This document shows positions 1 to 13,045 of a DNA stretch of 64,000 nt, in pieces. The stretch is taken from NCBI GenBank assembly GCA_921293015.1, contig OV121091.1, positions 10,755,755-10,819,754 of the forward strand, given 5' to 3'. The stretch's first letter is position 1, and every line of letters begins with the position of its first letter. Position numbers and translations under genes: made by a program. The DNA is from Phorcus lineatus (lineage: Eukaryota; Mollusca; Gastropoda; Trochida; Trochidae). The notes below the pieces were generated by a model that saw nothing but the letters and a program-made list of their open reading frames with translations, was not told where the DNA came from and did not search any database.

Positions 1-519
1 TTTAAAAACGATTTTGTAAATATTCAGACCTTTTTGATTATGCTTTATTGCAATGCAGTTGTAATTATTTATAACAACAAAATGACAACTCTACATAAAA
101 TGCGTATGTGGTTTTGGACTAATGGCGATTGTTAAATGAAGGAATTTAAAAGAGTTTTCTGTCAATAGTAACAACTGTTATATAGAATGGATTGATTTGC
201 AAATAAATCTTGGGAAACATCTTTACATACGCGCAACCACTTCTCTTCAGTAAGCAGTAAGGAATTTACTGGATTATAATGGATGGTATCCAAGATCTAT
301 AATAATACTGTCAACATGGAAAATCAGTGAATTTTAGGACATGAATACAGATCCTTTTACCAAGTGTGTCACTGTAAGGCTTCATTCCAACAAAATTTGG
401 CAATTGTCAAAGAGATAATATACAGAAAATCCGTTTCTAACTACTTTCTACTAATGTTTCTGGATTGACAAATCAGAAATACATTGATAAAAGATTTGTA
501 TTTGTGTAGATTTGTACAT
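1..519. other. AT-rich DNA, nothing recognised
   Basis: No reading frame, RNA gene or repeat is recognised in this stretch. Confidence 0.5.
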
Positions 520-1330
520 AAATAAAACACATTTCACAATGATGACCTCAAACAGGATACACATATTCACTGTATTCTATTTGAAAATAAACATACGACA
601 AAAGCGCATATCGGTGTTCAACACTCGATTAAGAAAGCTTAATCTAGACCAAAGCAAAACAAAATCTTGCAGTTTTATTTGAAACACTTCAAAATATTCT
701 TCAAATACTTGACTACAAACGTAGTCACTGTGTTTGAACAACCAATGCTTCAAGGATAGTCCTAATCATCTTTTTCTCATTTTTGTGATGACAAATCTTA
801 TGAGTGTTCAACTCTCGAATAAGATTGCTCTCGGATAAGGATCCAAACACAGTCACTGTATTGGATTTAAACATACGTGTTATACCTATTATTCCTGCTT
901 TGAAATATGTATAGACAATCGACTTTTTCAAATCAAAATTTTCTACAGACCTACCTTTAAATGATCTTGTATCGACAAATAAGAAATAATAGGATACACA
1001 TTTGAATATTTTTTTTACACAATTAAATACATCTACAATGATGATCTTTGTATTCAACACTTAAACATATTCACAGTATGTGATGTGATTTGTACAGAAT
1101 AACCTGGAAAAAAACGTGTATCGTTGTTCAACTCTCTTACAAGACAGCTAGAAGTAGATCAAATCAAAGAAGATCTTCCTGTTTTATCTAAGGCGCTTGT
1201 CGATAAATATAGCTACAGTATTTGATTTAAACTTACACGTTCGCTACAAGAGTAGTCCTAGTCTTGCTTTGAATTATGTATTGACAAATCAACTTTCGAA
1301 TAAGCTAAATGTAGATCAAAGCAATGGGAT
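520..1330. repeat. Diverged local repeats
   Basis: Several motifs recur here in altered form. A 'gttcaactctcg'-like motif followed by 'aataaga' and 'tagatcaaa' occurs near 615, 800, 1121 and 1285. A 'cacaatgatga' motif leading to 'acatattcac' occurs near 535 and 1035. A 'cactgtattggatttaaac' motif recurs near 570, 855 and 1215. The 520-690 and 1022-1196 stretches align over most of their length at a spacing of about 500 bp. A 111-codon minus frame (725-1060) lies inside, but it has no recognisable domain and is probably chance. The family is not recognised. Confidence 0.5.
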
Positions 1331-2569
1331 GGACCGGTTTGACTGTGATGGATGAGTATGGGATCTGTATTCACCCTTCGTCCAAAGTAGAGTTGTATAA
1401 GTAGATAAAAACAATTTAACAGGAACTGAGAGGAACTTAATCATTATAACATGTCATGTTATGCCTGGGTTAAAACACCAGATAATGAATTACAGTGTGT
1501 GTTCTAACTGAGAGTGAATTGTTTTCTATTCGTGATGTCAAATATGACTTTTATTGGAAAGAATACATGGAATGAAAAACTAAACTGGTAGAGAACCTGT
1601 GTAAAAGAGGTTGTTTTCATCTTGGAAACAGTAGATTTAACCTGTAGGGCCTTCAACACATTCTATGTTCGTTAGTTTCTCAAAAAAAATATTTAGACTT
1701 CAGAAAGTACAGCTTTACTGCTGTTAATATTTCCTCTGGAAAAATTCAATAAATCGAGGGCGTGGTTCCGTTTTAATACTGTCCATGTATAACATATACA
1801 TGTTCGGTATATATCGATGTGACAGCTAATACCATTTATATTAGGACAACGTCTTCCAGATTTACTTATATCCTCTTACAGTGTTCGCTAAAGATCCTTA
1901 AAACATGGTACTTATCCTAATGACGCTATTCCTATAAATATGGTCCCTAGAAGCATTGCGAAGAACATATACATTTACTCATGATTTTTACTGCTTATCA
2001 TTACATCAGCAATTCAAATGAGAAGTGTGAGTGTAAAATGATACCAATCACATATTCATCACGATGCATTGTATCATTGTTTTTAAAAAAAAATATTATC
2101 ATTTATTGATCTTAGTTAGTAATTCTGTCAAAGCCAAAATAGAGCATTATTGATTCGCGATCGTAGCATATGTCATCTGTCATATCAATTGACCAACGAT
2201 GCAAAATACAAAGAAAAAAAACGAAGGGAAAATAGTTGTCCTATAGAAAAAACATACATATGACAAACATGCAGGATTTAAGTGACCATTAGCATGTTAT
2301 AGACAGACAAGAAATCATCGTTACAAAAACAAAGACATTGTTGAAAGCTGACTTCTACAATCAATTTCCCAGTTAAGTATTTAATGATGACATACATGTA
2401 GGATTAAAGTGGCCGTTAGTGCTTTACAGATAGTAGATAATGTAGATAGTAATAATGATCTTTACTTTAACAAAGAATGTTGAAAACAAAAAAAACTTCT
2501 GTAAACCAATTTCTCAGGATAGTGTGTAATGAGGACCGGAACAAATAAATAATTATTACCAGAAACTCG
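1331..2569. other. AT-rich DNA, nothing recognised
   Basis: Only short A/T runs and chance frames are seen. Nothing matches a repeat or gene I know. Confidence 0.45.
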
Positions 2570-4150
2570 ATAAATGCATTTTGTTATATCGTAGTAATGC
2601 TAAATTTGGCCAAGTGTATGATCAAAGTTGGGTTTATTCATTTTTGGAGTTCTTTTCAAAATTTGAAAATTTGAAAATTTACAAGCAAATAATTGCGTCA
2701 ATAGGGTTATTGTTTTTCCCTTTGATTCCGAGTATTATCTTTGTAATTGTGAAGTTTACATATATTTGGACGGGGACTTAACATTTTTCTAATCTTTTCC
2801 ATACATTGAGTACCGGATAACAATACCCAAATAGGTGTTCCAAAGTTTCTAATTCTCTGTTACAAAACCGACAGAGGGGTGATTCAGATATTTTCATCCG
2901 AGATAAAAAAAAATTGTTGGGAGAATGTGATGAATTATCCTATACTGAAGCCTTTTATCAACCGATTTCGCATATATGTATTTATTTCCTAGTTTTGCAT
3001 TCATGTGAAATAAGTAAAAGGGATAAATGGGACTTGGAATAATAGTTCGATTTTTCTTTATATCAAATATTGAGATATGTGATATAACAGCCCTTTTTAT
3101 AACTTCAAAAGTTTAAAATTTTGTTTTTATGTAATATAAACTTTAAATTCCTCAGGATTCCAACATTCTGCACTCCTGGTGAAATAGATCATTGATAAAT
3201 ACAACTCCTTTCTTGTACCAACATTTGTACATTATAGGTTTCCAATTTCTTTTCCAGATTTTTTTTTATCTACCTATCCACCATAACTTTTGGGATGCCA
3301 TAATATCTTTAATATTTGGTGCTTTGTTCCGCTATTCTCAGGTTTAAGAACTACTACATTACGTTTCATTTACGTTGTCCCTCTACCCCTCCAGATAAAT
3401 CGAAAGCATTTCTTATTTCAGTAGTATCTTTAGGTGGATCTGGCACTGAAGAAAACAGATGATTCAACTTAGGGACTAAGATAGATTTAAGGATACTGTT
3501 TCTACCTACAGGAGTGAGCTCGAGGTTTCAAACTGACCAAACATTCATTTTGGTTTTCTATATAGGAACATTTTCCACTTTAATTCATTTTAACCATTTT
3601 GTCATGATCAATACTAAAGTTGATTCCCAAAAGAGAAAAGGGTCCAATCAAATTTCCATTCTTTACAAAGTTCTCTATGCAAAGTATGAAGAGATACGGG
3701 GCAATGGGGTCACCTTGACGACAGCCGCGTCCAATCTTGAAAGGCTCTGAGGCAAAGCCATTCACAAGCACAGGTGATTCTATCCCATTGCATAATACTT
3801 GGGCCAAAATTAAGGAAGTGTAGAACTTAAGTGAGATATGTTCAGAATCAAATGCCTTTTCAAAATCTATCAACAATAACAAACCAGGAATTTGAAATGT
3901 CTCCGTGTACTCCATCAGATCGTGAATTAATCTTGTAACCTCTCCGATATATCTACTAGGGAATAAGCCCCTTTAATCCTCACTAATGATATTTGGTAAA
4001 ACTCTTTTTATTCTTTATGAGATAGCTGAAACCCCTATCGTCTACGAAGTATTTAAAAAGGAAATAGGTCTTCAGTTTTTAAAGCTATTTTTGGGGTTTA
4101 TTACCTTTTGGAATGCAAGTTATCAATCCTCGAGTTAGTGTGACGGATAG
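2570..4150 (-). mobile_element. LINE relic (L1/Tx1-like), RT and C-terminal part
   Basis: This is a decayed non-LTR retrotransposon on the minus strand. The best open piece (3580-3915) has reverse transcriptase motif A, LIDFEKAFDS, with the catalytic Asp near 3865-3867, and motif B, GRGCRQGDPIAPYLF. Upstream pieces in shifting frames (about 3920-4130) resemble the 'ITCIPK' and 'fIkGRYIGENI' stretches that precede motif A in L1/Tx1-like elements. The F/YADD motif C is not found after motif B, so the frame is disrupted there. Further 3', near 3370-3420, a 'FIWRG' stretch fits the thumb/connection region. Near 2825-2885 a C-x2-C...H...C knuckle (LCRFCNREL...EHLF..C) fits the C-terminal region. 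Stops and frameshifts rule out activity. The endonuclease and ORF1 are not seen. Clade assignment is by motif style only. Confidence 0.85.
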
Positions 4151-5524
4151 TATGGTTCTTTTATCATTAGTTATATTGTGGTTTGTAATCTACATGAAAC
4201 ATTATCTCGCAAAACATTTTTCGAATGGTATTTTTGGCAGCGTATAAGAGTCTTATAACATTTCTTTATTAGCACGTTCATAAAACAGTGTATCAAGTCA
4301 GTTGTATGTAATCAATGTTAATATGACATAAATATAAATATAATGTCAGTGACTAGTGCTTACAACAGTGGAACATGTTAGTAGTGATTGATGACAACAA
4401 CATCCTGTCGCATCAAGCAGTGCCTTGCGTCAATGACGCCAAAGTATTGCTGAGCTGGCAGCCTCTTTCTGGAGAAGCAATTTAACGTATGTGGAAATCA
4501 AATTCGAAAAAAATTCAAAGAATCGAAAAATGTATAGAAATTCTTGTATTTTCTTTAACATATTTATGATCATAAATGTATAATAATTTTCGATATCACA
4601 TTTTCTAAAGAATACTTCATATTGATACCATTTGCTATTTTCGATTGTGTTTTTTTCTACATTGTCATTGATCTATATTATAACAAGACCACTGGACATA
4701 CTATCAAATAATTGTATTTATACTAAAGATCAGATTCCTATTACGGATACCACGCAACCAATAGGAAAGTAACTATTGATTTTTAAGAAACAAAATTTGC
4801 TTGACTGTCTACAACTGCAAAACAAATCACTAAATGTTGAGAAAGATTTAATTACGTGAACTGCCCATTTTTCATGAACAAATTCTTTCCAATTTTCTGT
4901 TTATTGTGAACTGTCAAGAAAAACGTTCCATCTGTTCACTATTTAAATCAAATTCTCATTTACTTCTTTGTCTAATACTATATTTAAATGCACTACAGTA
5001 TTAAATATGATTATTTGTTTTCGTTAATACTAACCAGGTTTGATGAAAAAGTAGATTAGATTTCGGGTACATAAGAACATAATTTTCACTTCGGAACTTA
5101 AGTATTTGAGAATGACCATTGCATTATCATTTCGCTCATGCTTTTATGTGTAGATTTGGTAAATGAGCGTGAACGTTATGACAGGGATTTTATCACCTTC
5201 AACGTTCTGTCAGAGGACACACGGGCAGTAAAGCTTCTATATGACTTCTTTGTGTGGTCTAAACTAAAGGGGACATACTAAGAACAATGAAACATGAACA
5301 AATTATATAAGTCTATCATCATTAATTGTAACTCTAACTCGATTTCAGGTCAAAAGTTCACTTAGCCTAGTACTCGGTATTGATATGCTACAACAGTTAG
5401 CTAAGGGCCACTCTTTATTAAACCGGTGTCGATGGCTATTATTTATTATCACACACTCTTGTTATAAGATTTAAAATGCATGTGTGTTGTATCATAAAGA
5501 AGTTGTATGTGACGTTTAGGGAAA
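4151..5524. other. AT-rich DNA, nothing recognised
   Basis: There is no recognisable gene or repeat. A slightly GC-richer patch at about 4360-4490 has no long frame. Confidence 0.4.
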
Positions 5525-5640
5525 ACGCTAAGTCATAATTTTATTCCCCAGCATATTATGCCATGAAATATAGTCGTTGGCTCTGTCGTCTGCCCGGCCG
5601 TCTGTCCGAGTATTATATCTTCAATACTACTTGACACAAA
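5525..5640 (+). repeat. Repeat fragment with GTCTGTCCG tail
   Basis: A GC-richer fragment carrying 'gtcgttggctctgtcg' followed by 'cggccgtctgtccg'. Short CTGTCCG-rich sequences of this kind are common in dispersed repeats of molluscs and other animals. A related fragment lies at about 6960-7030. The family is not identified and the ends are not defined. Confidence 0.35.
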
Positions 5641-6114
5641 GTAGAGGTTCAGTTTCAGATGATGCACCAACCATGCTGATTTGTGAAAATATTAATCAAT
5701 TAAGTATTTAAAATAAATCTCTTTCATTTGATTGCACAACCAGATGCATACTTCCATTGTAATAGATTTTAGGGTTATTTTTCAACGTTTCTTTCGGAGG
5801 TAATTTGTAGCATTTTTAATAAAATCAGTTTTTTTACTAACTATTATAAAGATTTAACCTCATAGAATCATTGCATTGCATTTAGTAATAATTAAATCCA
5901 TTTGAATTAACATTTACATTTCTCGAAAACTGGACTTTTGAAATTAAATATCGTAACGTTACTCTACTGTACAGAATTATACACTCATGAAAACATCGTA
6001 TCTATCTGAAAGTTGGTTACCTTATGTGTTTGAGACACAATAAAAGTATGATTTACATCAAAAGTGGTGTGCGCCAATAATAAGCAAATGTTTGGCATCT
6101 CACCTTCTTTTCAG

Positions 6115-6174
6115 GAGTTTATTCTCCGTAATTGTAATCTATATGAGTACCCACCACGTGAAGATAATACATAA
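6115..6174 (+). other. Possible terminal exon, low confidence
   Basis: A pyrimidine-rich tract ending 'ccttcttttcag' precedes a 19-codon open frame (begins EFILRNC, ends REDNT) closed by TAA. Only the acceptor strength and the open frame support it. No homology is recognised. Acceptor-like sites followed by 15-30 open codons are expected by chance in 64 kb of AT-rich DNA. Confidence 0.15.
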
Positions 6175-6959
6175 GATAACATAAGACGATTGCAATGCTG
6201 AGAAATGACGATACTTTCAATATAAGGCATAACCGAATTGTAACCTTATGTAAATAAAACTGTACAAACTTATTGAATACCTGTTAAGAGCCTGAAAATT
6301 CCAAAATATTTGTCATTTAAAGATCTTGTTTCTGCTTTGCTGTTCATTATAAACCTATATCTTCTGTCAGTACCTACGGAGATACCTTTGGCTCAACTTA
6401 TCTCGTTTTAATAACAAAATTGCTCCCATTCTCCAATTATTCAAAAGTATTTGAAACAGTACAACAAATTAAGCTTGTGAGTTTTGAGAAATAGATGTCT
6501 TAATGTGAGGTTCGCTTCGTTGATGATTTGCGATGAAAAATGTTCGTTTTCTGTTATAGACAAATGAGACTAAAAGTTCTAATCTAAGTATTCGAAATTA
6601 TCTATATCTTTTGCTTATGTACTTGTCTGTTAAAATATTTATTTATCATTGTATATAGGCCCTGATCTGAATATTTATCAACTAAAAAAGGAATATGCAT
6701 CTTTTTGAAACTAATATACAAGTACATACATCAGAATATAAGAATAATTACTGAAACGCCGTAAAATTATACTATTAGCTAGTTAAATTTAGAAATGAAG
6801 ACTATTTTTAATGTTGGAAATACACATTTAGCTAAATAACGGCTGTATTGCATGATGACATTAATTGTATGAATTTGTAAATATTCAGGTTATTTAGGAA
6901 GTAGACTCCGACGAAGATCAGTATAAAAGTCACATTTCATACAGAAATGATACTCTTAT

Positions 6960-7030
6960 TCGACTACTAATATGTTATATGGACAAAGTCTTTGGCTCCG
7001 TTGTAGGCCGGTCTTTCTTCCTTCCTCCAT
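6960..7030 (+). repeat. Repeat fragment related to 5.57 kb
   Basis: The stretch 'agtctttggctccgttg' followed by 'ggccggtctttcttcc' aligns with the 5.57-5.62 kb fragment ('agtcgttggctctgtcg', 'cccggccgtctgtcc'). It is probably a second decayed copy of the same dispersed repeat. Confidence 0.3.
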
Positions 7031-7342
7031 TAACCGTTTATTGTTGGAACATCGTAATTAACATAATGCAATGAGATTAATTGGCAAAGTAATGATCGTT
7101 AGTGATCTTCAAATTTCACGTCGCCTTTATACACTTATATAATTGAAGTTTTGGGTAACTTGAAATACTATGCAAATACAATATTTTGTTCATACAATAT
7201 ACAATTGTTATTTTCAATATTTCTCCAGAAAAATCAAATGTTAAAATCCCCACAACACTATCGATGTGTCAAACATAAATCAGCAATATTATTGCGAGTT
7301 TAGAAACTTAGAGGTCTTTAAATCTATTGAATACTTTTTCAG

Positions 7343-7450
7343 AAAGGTTTCGAAGCAAATCAGCAGCAGTAGGGATACTGAGAAAGTAGAGAGGTTGTTC
7401 AAGCACAAACACAGAACAGAATCTATAATCTAAACTCATCAATAATAAAG
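7343..7450 (+). other. Possible exon with good acceptor and donor
   Basis: The acceptor 'atactttttcag' ends at 7342 and the donor 'aag|gtaaat' starts at 7451, so the block would be 108 nt. All three frames contain a stop. The longest frame (begins KVSKQISSSRDTEK, 29 to 30 codons) ends at TAA 7431-7433, so this could be the end of a coding region with an intron in the 3' UTR, a 5' UTR exon, or a non-coding RNA exon. An AATAAA at 7444-7449 could instead act as a poly(A) signal. The evidence is signal-based only, and a chance pseudo-exon is a real possibility. Confidence 0.25.
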
Positions 7451-10229
7451 GTAAATCGTTACATATTTTCAATATGTGCAATTATCACTTTTGACTAGCG
7501 ATGAATGTTGTAGCATGAGTTCCTGAATTCTTTTGTCTGTGACGCAGGTTGTCGTAGGAAGTGTTTTATGGATGTTTCCTTGAAGATTAAGATTAAAACT
7601 GAATAGAAACTATAATGAAAAAAATATTACACAGATATGTTATACGACTTATGAATGTATAACCCTCGTTATCAGTCGGGTAATACAAGAGTTATCAATT
7701 GTTTCTTAAAAAACATATGACACATCGGATAATAATATCTATTTACAATGTTAACATCATAAATTGAAACGATAGATTTACATTCAAGAAGGTTGTTGTT
7801 CATTGAGACATTTTCTCAGTATCTAATCTAATACCTCTCTACCTTCAATTTCAAGATATAATGATATAACGTTAATAATGTGGTCTTAATGTAAGCTGGG
7901 ATCAAGATTTGAAATGGTCTCTAGTTCAATGGCGCCCGCATGTCTAAATTGTTACTAGCATGTGTATCTTATTTACTCTTAAATCTTTCACGGTAACGGA
8001 TTCACTAAGAATAACCTAAATGGAAAGACATGTTGATTGATTGGGGACAGATTTGGGAAAGTCTTACCAATATTTCAGTCTATACTCAAATTATTCAATC
8101 AATAATTCGTTACTGATGAGTTTGACCATTTGTACATGTAGATTGTCATTCAACAAGGAACTAATGGACATAACTGTGTGTCCTTATCGAGCAATACATT
8201 TCGGGAATTTATTTATCTTACATTCCCTCCGTAGCTATACGTGGCAGTCTAAGCCATATGGGGAAAATGAAACTCAATGTCAAATGGATTGTTGGTTCTG
8301 ACAATGACGAATTACTAGATATATTTTTGTCTGAGCTAATAACTTATAAACTGCGTCATATATCAATAATAAAGATTTCCATAAGCGTCCTTTGAGTATA
8401 TGATCTAATGTCATTGTTTCAGTAACTCCGCTTGGGTAATTCAAGAATGTTTTAAAGTGAAATTCGTACATCTGTAAATAGCTTGTCATAATTTCAAACA
8501 AATACTAGATGACGCATGTTTCTTATGCAAATATATAGGCCGATTTGGTTTTGGAAGGTAACACATGTTGAATCCTGAAGTACTGGAATACCAGGAGTAT
8601 CGACATTTTGATGTGTACTGTGCGTTTCGATTTTTCTTCAAATACACCATGGAAGGATTTTTTTAGTTATTATACTGTGGCAGAAGAAACTGTTTTATTT
8701 GTGTGGCGAAAAACATTGCAGTTTGTGTACACGAAAATATAAAAATACAGTCAAATCTAACACTATGGTGTTTGCATTTCAGTTTTTGCCAATTTGGTAA
8801 CATTTACAAAACAACTATGAAAAGGAAAGTTTTCATGGGCAATGACTTTATAGTTCCAACCAAAATAGAACTCCGGAAGAACGTTTCCTGTACGTAATCA
8901 ACTGGATGTGCCTGTCAAACCAATTCCATATCCTAATTGGCATCCCGTATTGATATTGCAGGATGTTAATGACTTTGAACTGAATGAGTGAAGAGTATCC
9001 TGTTGCCATAAGCTTCAGGTTATTCCATGTAACAATGCTTTGATAGGCCTAATTACTATCGTATCAGATTTACTAGACATCATATTTCTGATAAATATAA
9101 ATAACATTAGGTAACATTAGGTGCACTGTCAGGACGTAGATAAGCATTCCGATTACAAATGATAAACATTAATGATGAATAAACACATGAAAAAGAAACA
9201 TTTATGACATTTTGTAACATAGTTATTGTAAGCGGTTAAATGTTGTGTTTAAGGTATTGGTGTAAAAAAACTGCGTTGTTTTCATGCTGTGTTGGTGGAA
9301 GGTATGTTCTTTGGAATTAGTAGAGGTGGGGGACGAATTCCATTTTATACTTGCTTGCCCAAAATATACATAACTATGCAATAAATATTCAAAATAGTAT
9401 TACATCACCAATCCATTTGATTACAAATTTTCATCATTAATGCAAACTTTCAAAGTTTTGAACCATTTTAAGCTAACTCTCCCTCAGTACATCCTCGCCA
9501 TCCTGTTTATATTGTAAAACATGATATACGTAATGGCCGGGAACCAAATTGGCCTGTGCTAATATGGTATATGTATCTGTCTGTTATCTTCATTGAAAGC
9601 TTGGTGATAGAATTTACTCTGAGTTTAATCTTTCTGAAGCTGATATTTCATAAATGAAATACTATTGAAGATCGATGCACTATTCTGACATGACAAAAGT
9701 GGGTTATCCAGTGGAAGTGTCACAAACAGTATGATTTGCCATTTCCATTTATTGACATCCTTTTAAATTTATAACACTCATATAGTTCCTCTGTCGTCGA
9801 CATTAGTTTCAAATCTATCTAGTAATAAATCAATTCATCTGAATATGTTTTTTGTGATTGCATATTTTAAAACAGAAATTATTTCAACCGTCTAAAAAAA
9901 ACTTAAATAAATTTAATAATCCTTCTAATGTTTACTGCAAAACTCACTGTGTTGATACTTCACAGCTATACAGGCAAACTAAATCGTCCTTTTGTAACGA
10001 ACAAAATTGTAAAATAGCGTTAACAAGCAAGAGAAAGATGTATGTGAGGAATGACTTGAACATCATCTCCATTAGGTGATCATCACAATATTGCATGTAC
10101 GTTCTTAATTCTACTTTAACATGTGCCCCACTTTTTCGCGTAATAGAATTTTCGAATTGCAATCATCAAATCGATTTTTGTCTTCCTCATATCCAAAATG
10201 CATGTTTTGGAGAAAACAAAAGAAAAATT
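7451..10229. other. AT-rich DNA, nothing recognised
   Basis: Chance-length frames only. The 10-mer 'taacattagg' is duplicated in tandem near 9106-9124. No element or gene is recognised. Confidence 0.4.
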
Positions 10230-10460
10230 GGAAATTACGTTTCATTACCAAAAGCCAGATTATGATAATTATGAATAACCAATTCCATTATGGTTAATAC
10301 CCCTCTGGTACGCTACACATACAATACATTTCTTCTTTTCTCATGGGATCAATAGCTCAGACAGATATTGTAAACAGGCAATAAAAGGTCACTGACCCCG
10401 AGGATAATTTCACATCTGCCAATAACCTCAAAGTTTGGTCCATAATAAATCATCTGATAT
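10230..10460 (+). repeat. Duplicated block R1, copy a
   Basis: This aligns with 21,400-21,610. Shared anchors include 'ccagatta', a following 'ggttaat.ccc..tggtac' type stretch, 'tctcatgggatcaata', and 'aaaaggtca'. The copies are strongly diverged but colinear over about 200 bp. The block is first in a series of paired blocks that keep the same order (see R2, R3). Confidence 0.6.
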
Positions 10461-10959
10461 TAGTTTGTGACATGTTTTTTGATCATGTGAGTCAAATGTA
10501 CGTATGTAATAAAAATAATAACATACACACAAATATATTGAAACCTGAACATGTATTTCTCTATAACTAAGCTTGGATGTTGTAAGTCTTTTCAAGAAAA
10601 TCTTCTAAAATGCAAGTATTTTAGCAACAACAACAATTGCATTTGATCATGCTTATCGTTTAAAACGTTGATATTTTGAATACTAACATGAATATTTATA
10701 AGAATTTGCATTTTTAGATTGCACCACGTTTAATATCCGCAAACTTGGCAAAAAAGGAACTTTCTACCTTTTACAATCATGTACAGCTGTAATAAGTATT
10801 TTCGGGTAATAATAAAATCGGGTTGAAAATACATTTAAAGCAACTTTCAAAGATTGAACTACTGTCACACTCAACGAATCACTTCAGTTGAAAATGATGT
10901 GAATTAACTCATCTAGAACGATAATATATAATATATAATATTCTTACAGGTTGCAAGTT

Positions 10960-11035
10960 GCTCTAAAGCATTGTGACGGTAAATCTACATGTGACATTGC
11001 ACAGGAGGATAATCCTTCATCACCAAAGTGGTAAA
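10960..11035 (+). repeat. Short recurring motif near 'tgtgacggtaaat'
   Basis: The motif 'gcattgtgacggtaaatc' followed by 'aggataatcc' has a related copy near 12,003 ('ctatgacggtaaatgc', then 'atcatcctg') and a weaker one near 23,903 ('cattgtgacagtgaatac'). It begins just after an acceptor-like 'ttcttacag'. It is too short to classify. Confidence 0.3.
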
Positions 11036-11674
11036 TAGATTTAACAAAAGTCATATTTGACTAGTCCTTTAAGCATATCTTCTTTGAAAATGTTCTGAAT
11101 GAAGATAAGATATATTTCAAATGGAGGTCTATTATAAACTTTGATGTCTAACTTATGTTACAGTAAAAGAATGTATCATTAATAACTGTTTTCTCTTCTC
11201 TTTTCATACATTTTTCAATGTATACAAGTTGAAATCAACAGAAATATTCACATTGTATACTTTGTAAGAATAATTCCTTTTAAATGCATCCAGCATTTTC
11301 ATCAACTTTTTCCAAAGGAATAGATGGTGAAAATTATGAAAGAAATTTAAGTTTTCAGGATGTTCTGAGTTTTCAGCCATTGAAAGCAATCGAAGTTAAC
11401 AATATGTGTGCATTTATCTGCCATCCTTTATATTTCACATTTAAACTGTTGAAACAACTTGTAACAATTCCCAATTTAAATTGGCCATTAGACTGACAAA
11501 ATTGACGAAATACTTTTTACACATTTTTTTACTGTCATAATTTTTCTAGTATTGACAGTATATAACAGTTGTTTTTATCGATAACATTACCCTGTGATGG
11601 TAAAAACTTGTCTTTTTCTGTATATCCTCTAGTTGTTGATGAATTTGTCAATAAATAGACCAATGAATTATATA

Positions 11675-11890
11675 TATAATAGCGTGAATCTAAAGAACAA
11701 TGGAATTTATGAGTCATTTGAACTAAATCATATCGCGTCTAACAGTCCTTTCAGAGACACACACATTGTGATTTATACAACATGACGTAATAGATTGCAA
11801 TCTCTATTGCAAACGGACTGGGATATCCATTGTAGTTTCTTTACAGAAAAGTATTGCAAACAGTGATATGAACATGTCACTACTAGATAC
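11675..11890 (+). repeat. Duplicated block R2, copy a
   Basis: This aligns with 24,375-24,600 for about 210 bp. Both copies start with 'agcgtgaat.taaagaacaat' and share a 'tgatttat..acaacatgac' stretch running into 'gtaatagat'. They also share a 'ctattgcaa/ctattacaa' step and 'tgtacatgtca/atgaacatgtca' near the end. The divergence is substantial. There are no terminal inverted repeats that I can define, so this may be a transposon relic or part of a larger duplication. Confidence 0.7.
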
Positions 11891-12989
11891 TATAGACTTT
11901 GGTTACTTACTGAGTTGTTCAAATCATTTAAATCTTTCTTCTAACCTATTGAAACAAGCGCAAATGTAGCATGTTGCACGAACATGTATTTAACAATTTC
12001 TTGACTATGACGGTAAATGCTATATGAGGATATCATCCTGTGACTGTTTCAATGTGTCACATGCAAGTTACCAGTTAGAAGATAACCGTGTAATCTTGTG
12101 ACTGAAAAATACGCACTGAGCTTTTTAGGTTCATTCGTTTAATGCCAACGCACATATTAGAGAAGTACTAGAGTGACTCAAAACCACACTGTGATTTTTC
12201 CTGAATTATGAATTTGATCAAATTTCGGTTGTCATCCATAGCGTTAAATTCGTGTAATATAGTATTATCATAGCCTACTCGTTGAATTCAGGTGAGATTA
12301 AGAATAAAATTCAATGAATAATTTCCGTTAACCATAGTGAGAAAATGATAGAGATGAAGATATTTTTTTCTGATCACGGAATAACAATTTAGAACAATAC
12401 AATAAGCATACATTCGTTGCAGGTTAATGCAAGACAAGATCTAATTAGATATTCATTAATCAAGATGTAGATGACAAACTATTTGTAAACGAATTGAATC
12501 TGCGACTCAACAAGGATATGTTTTCAAAAATAATTATTTTACCTGCAGCTGCATATAATTGTTTAGTATATCTGATGTGACATATTCTGATTGACAAGGA
12601 AGACGGCAGCCATAACAGAGAAACAATGTTGATTAAAGTCATATTTTCAGTGAGACTGTTAAAAGATTGAGGTATTAAATCTGAGGATTAACTTCATACG
12701 AATTTTTAATTAAGATATCTCGTGATTTAAACACGTTCGAAACACAAGAGCTACAGACCTCAACTGGTCGTATAATCGAACTTGTTTTTTTTATTTACAC
12801 AATCTGATAATCGTGGAATCAAAACGAAACAAACAATTTGCGTCCTTTCAATTTTGAAATGATGTCCATGCGAATTCAAGAATAATACTCCAGCGTTTCT
12901 AATATTGACATGATTTTCATTGGCTTTCCATTTGAGTGAATTGGTATGTACTGTTAGACATGACATAAGACATCCATACATCAGTTGGC

Positions 12990-13045
12990 ATTTTTTACTC
13001 AACGAAGAATTAACGAATTATTTAGCTTAATGCTGCAATCTTGGA
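12990..13045 (+). repeat. Short paired block, copy a
   Basis: The stretch 'gaattaacgaattatttag' followed by 'cttaatgctgc' matches 27,287-27,325 ('gaattgacgaattcttaag', 'ccaaatgttac'). It is short but lies in the right order to belong to the R1-R2-R3 series. Confidence 0.4.

Noticed and set aside
725-1060. 111-codon minus-strand gene
   Set aside because: It lies in diverged local repeats, has AT-driven composition and no domain.
3514-3750. Plus-strand 79-codon gene
   Set aside because: It is the antisense shadow of the reverse transcriptase frame on the minus strand.
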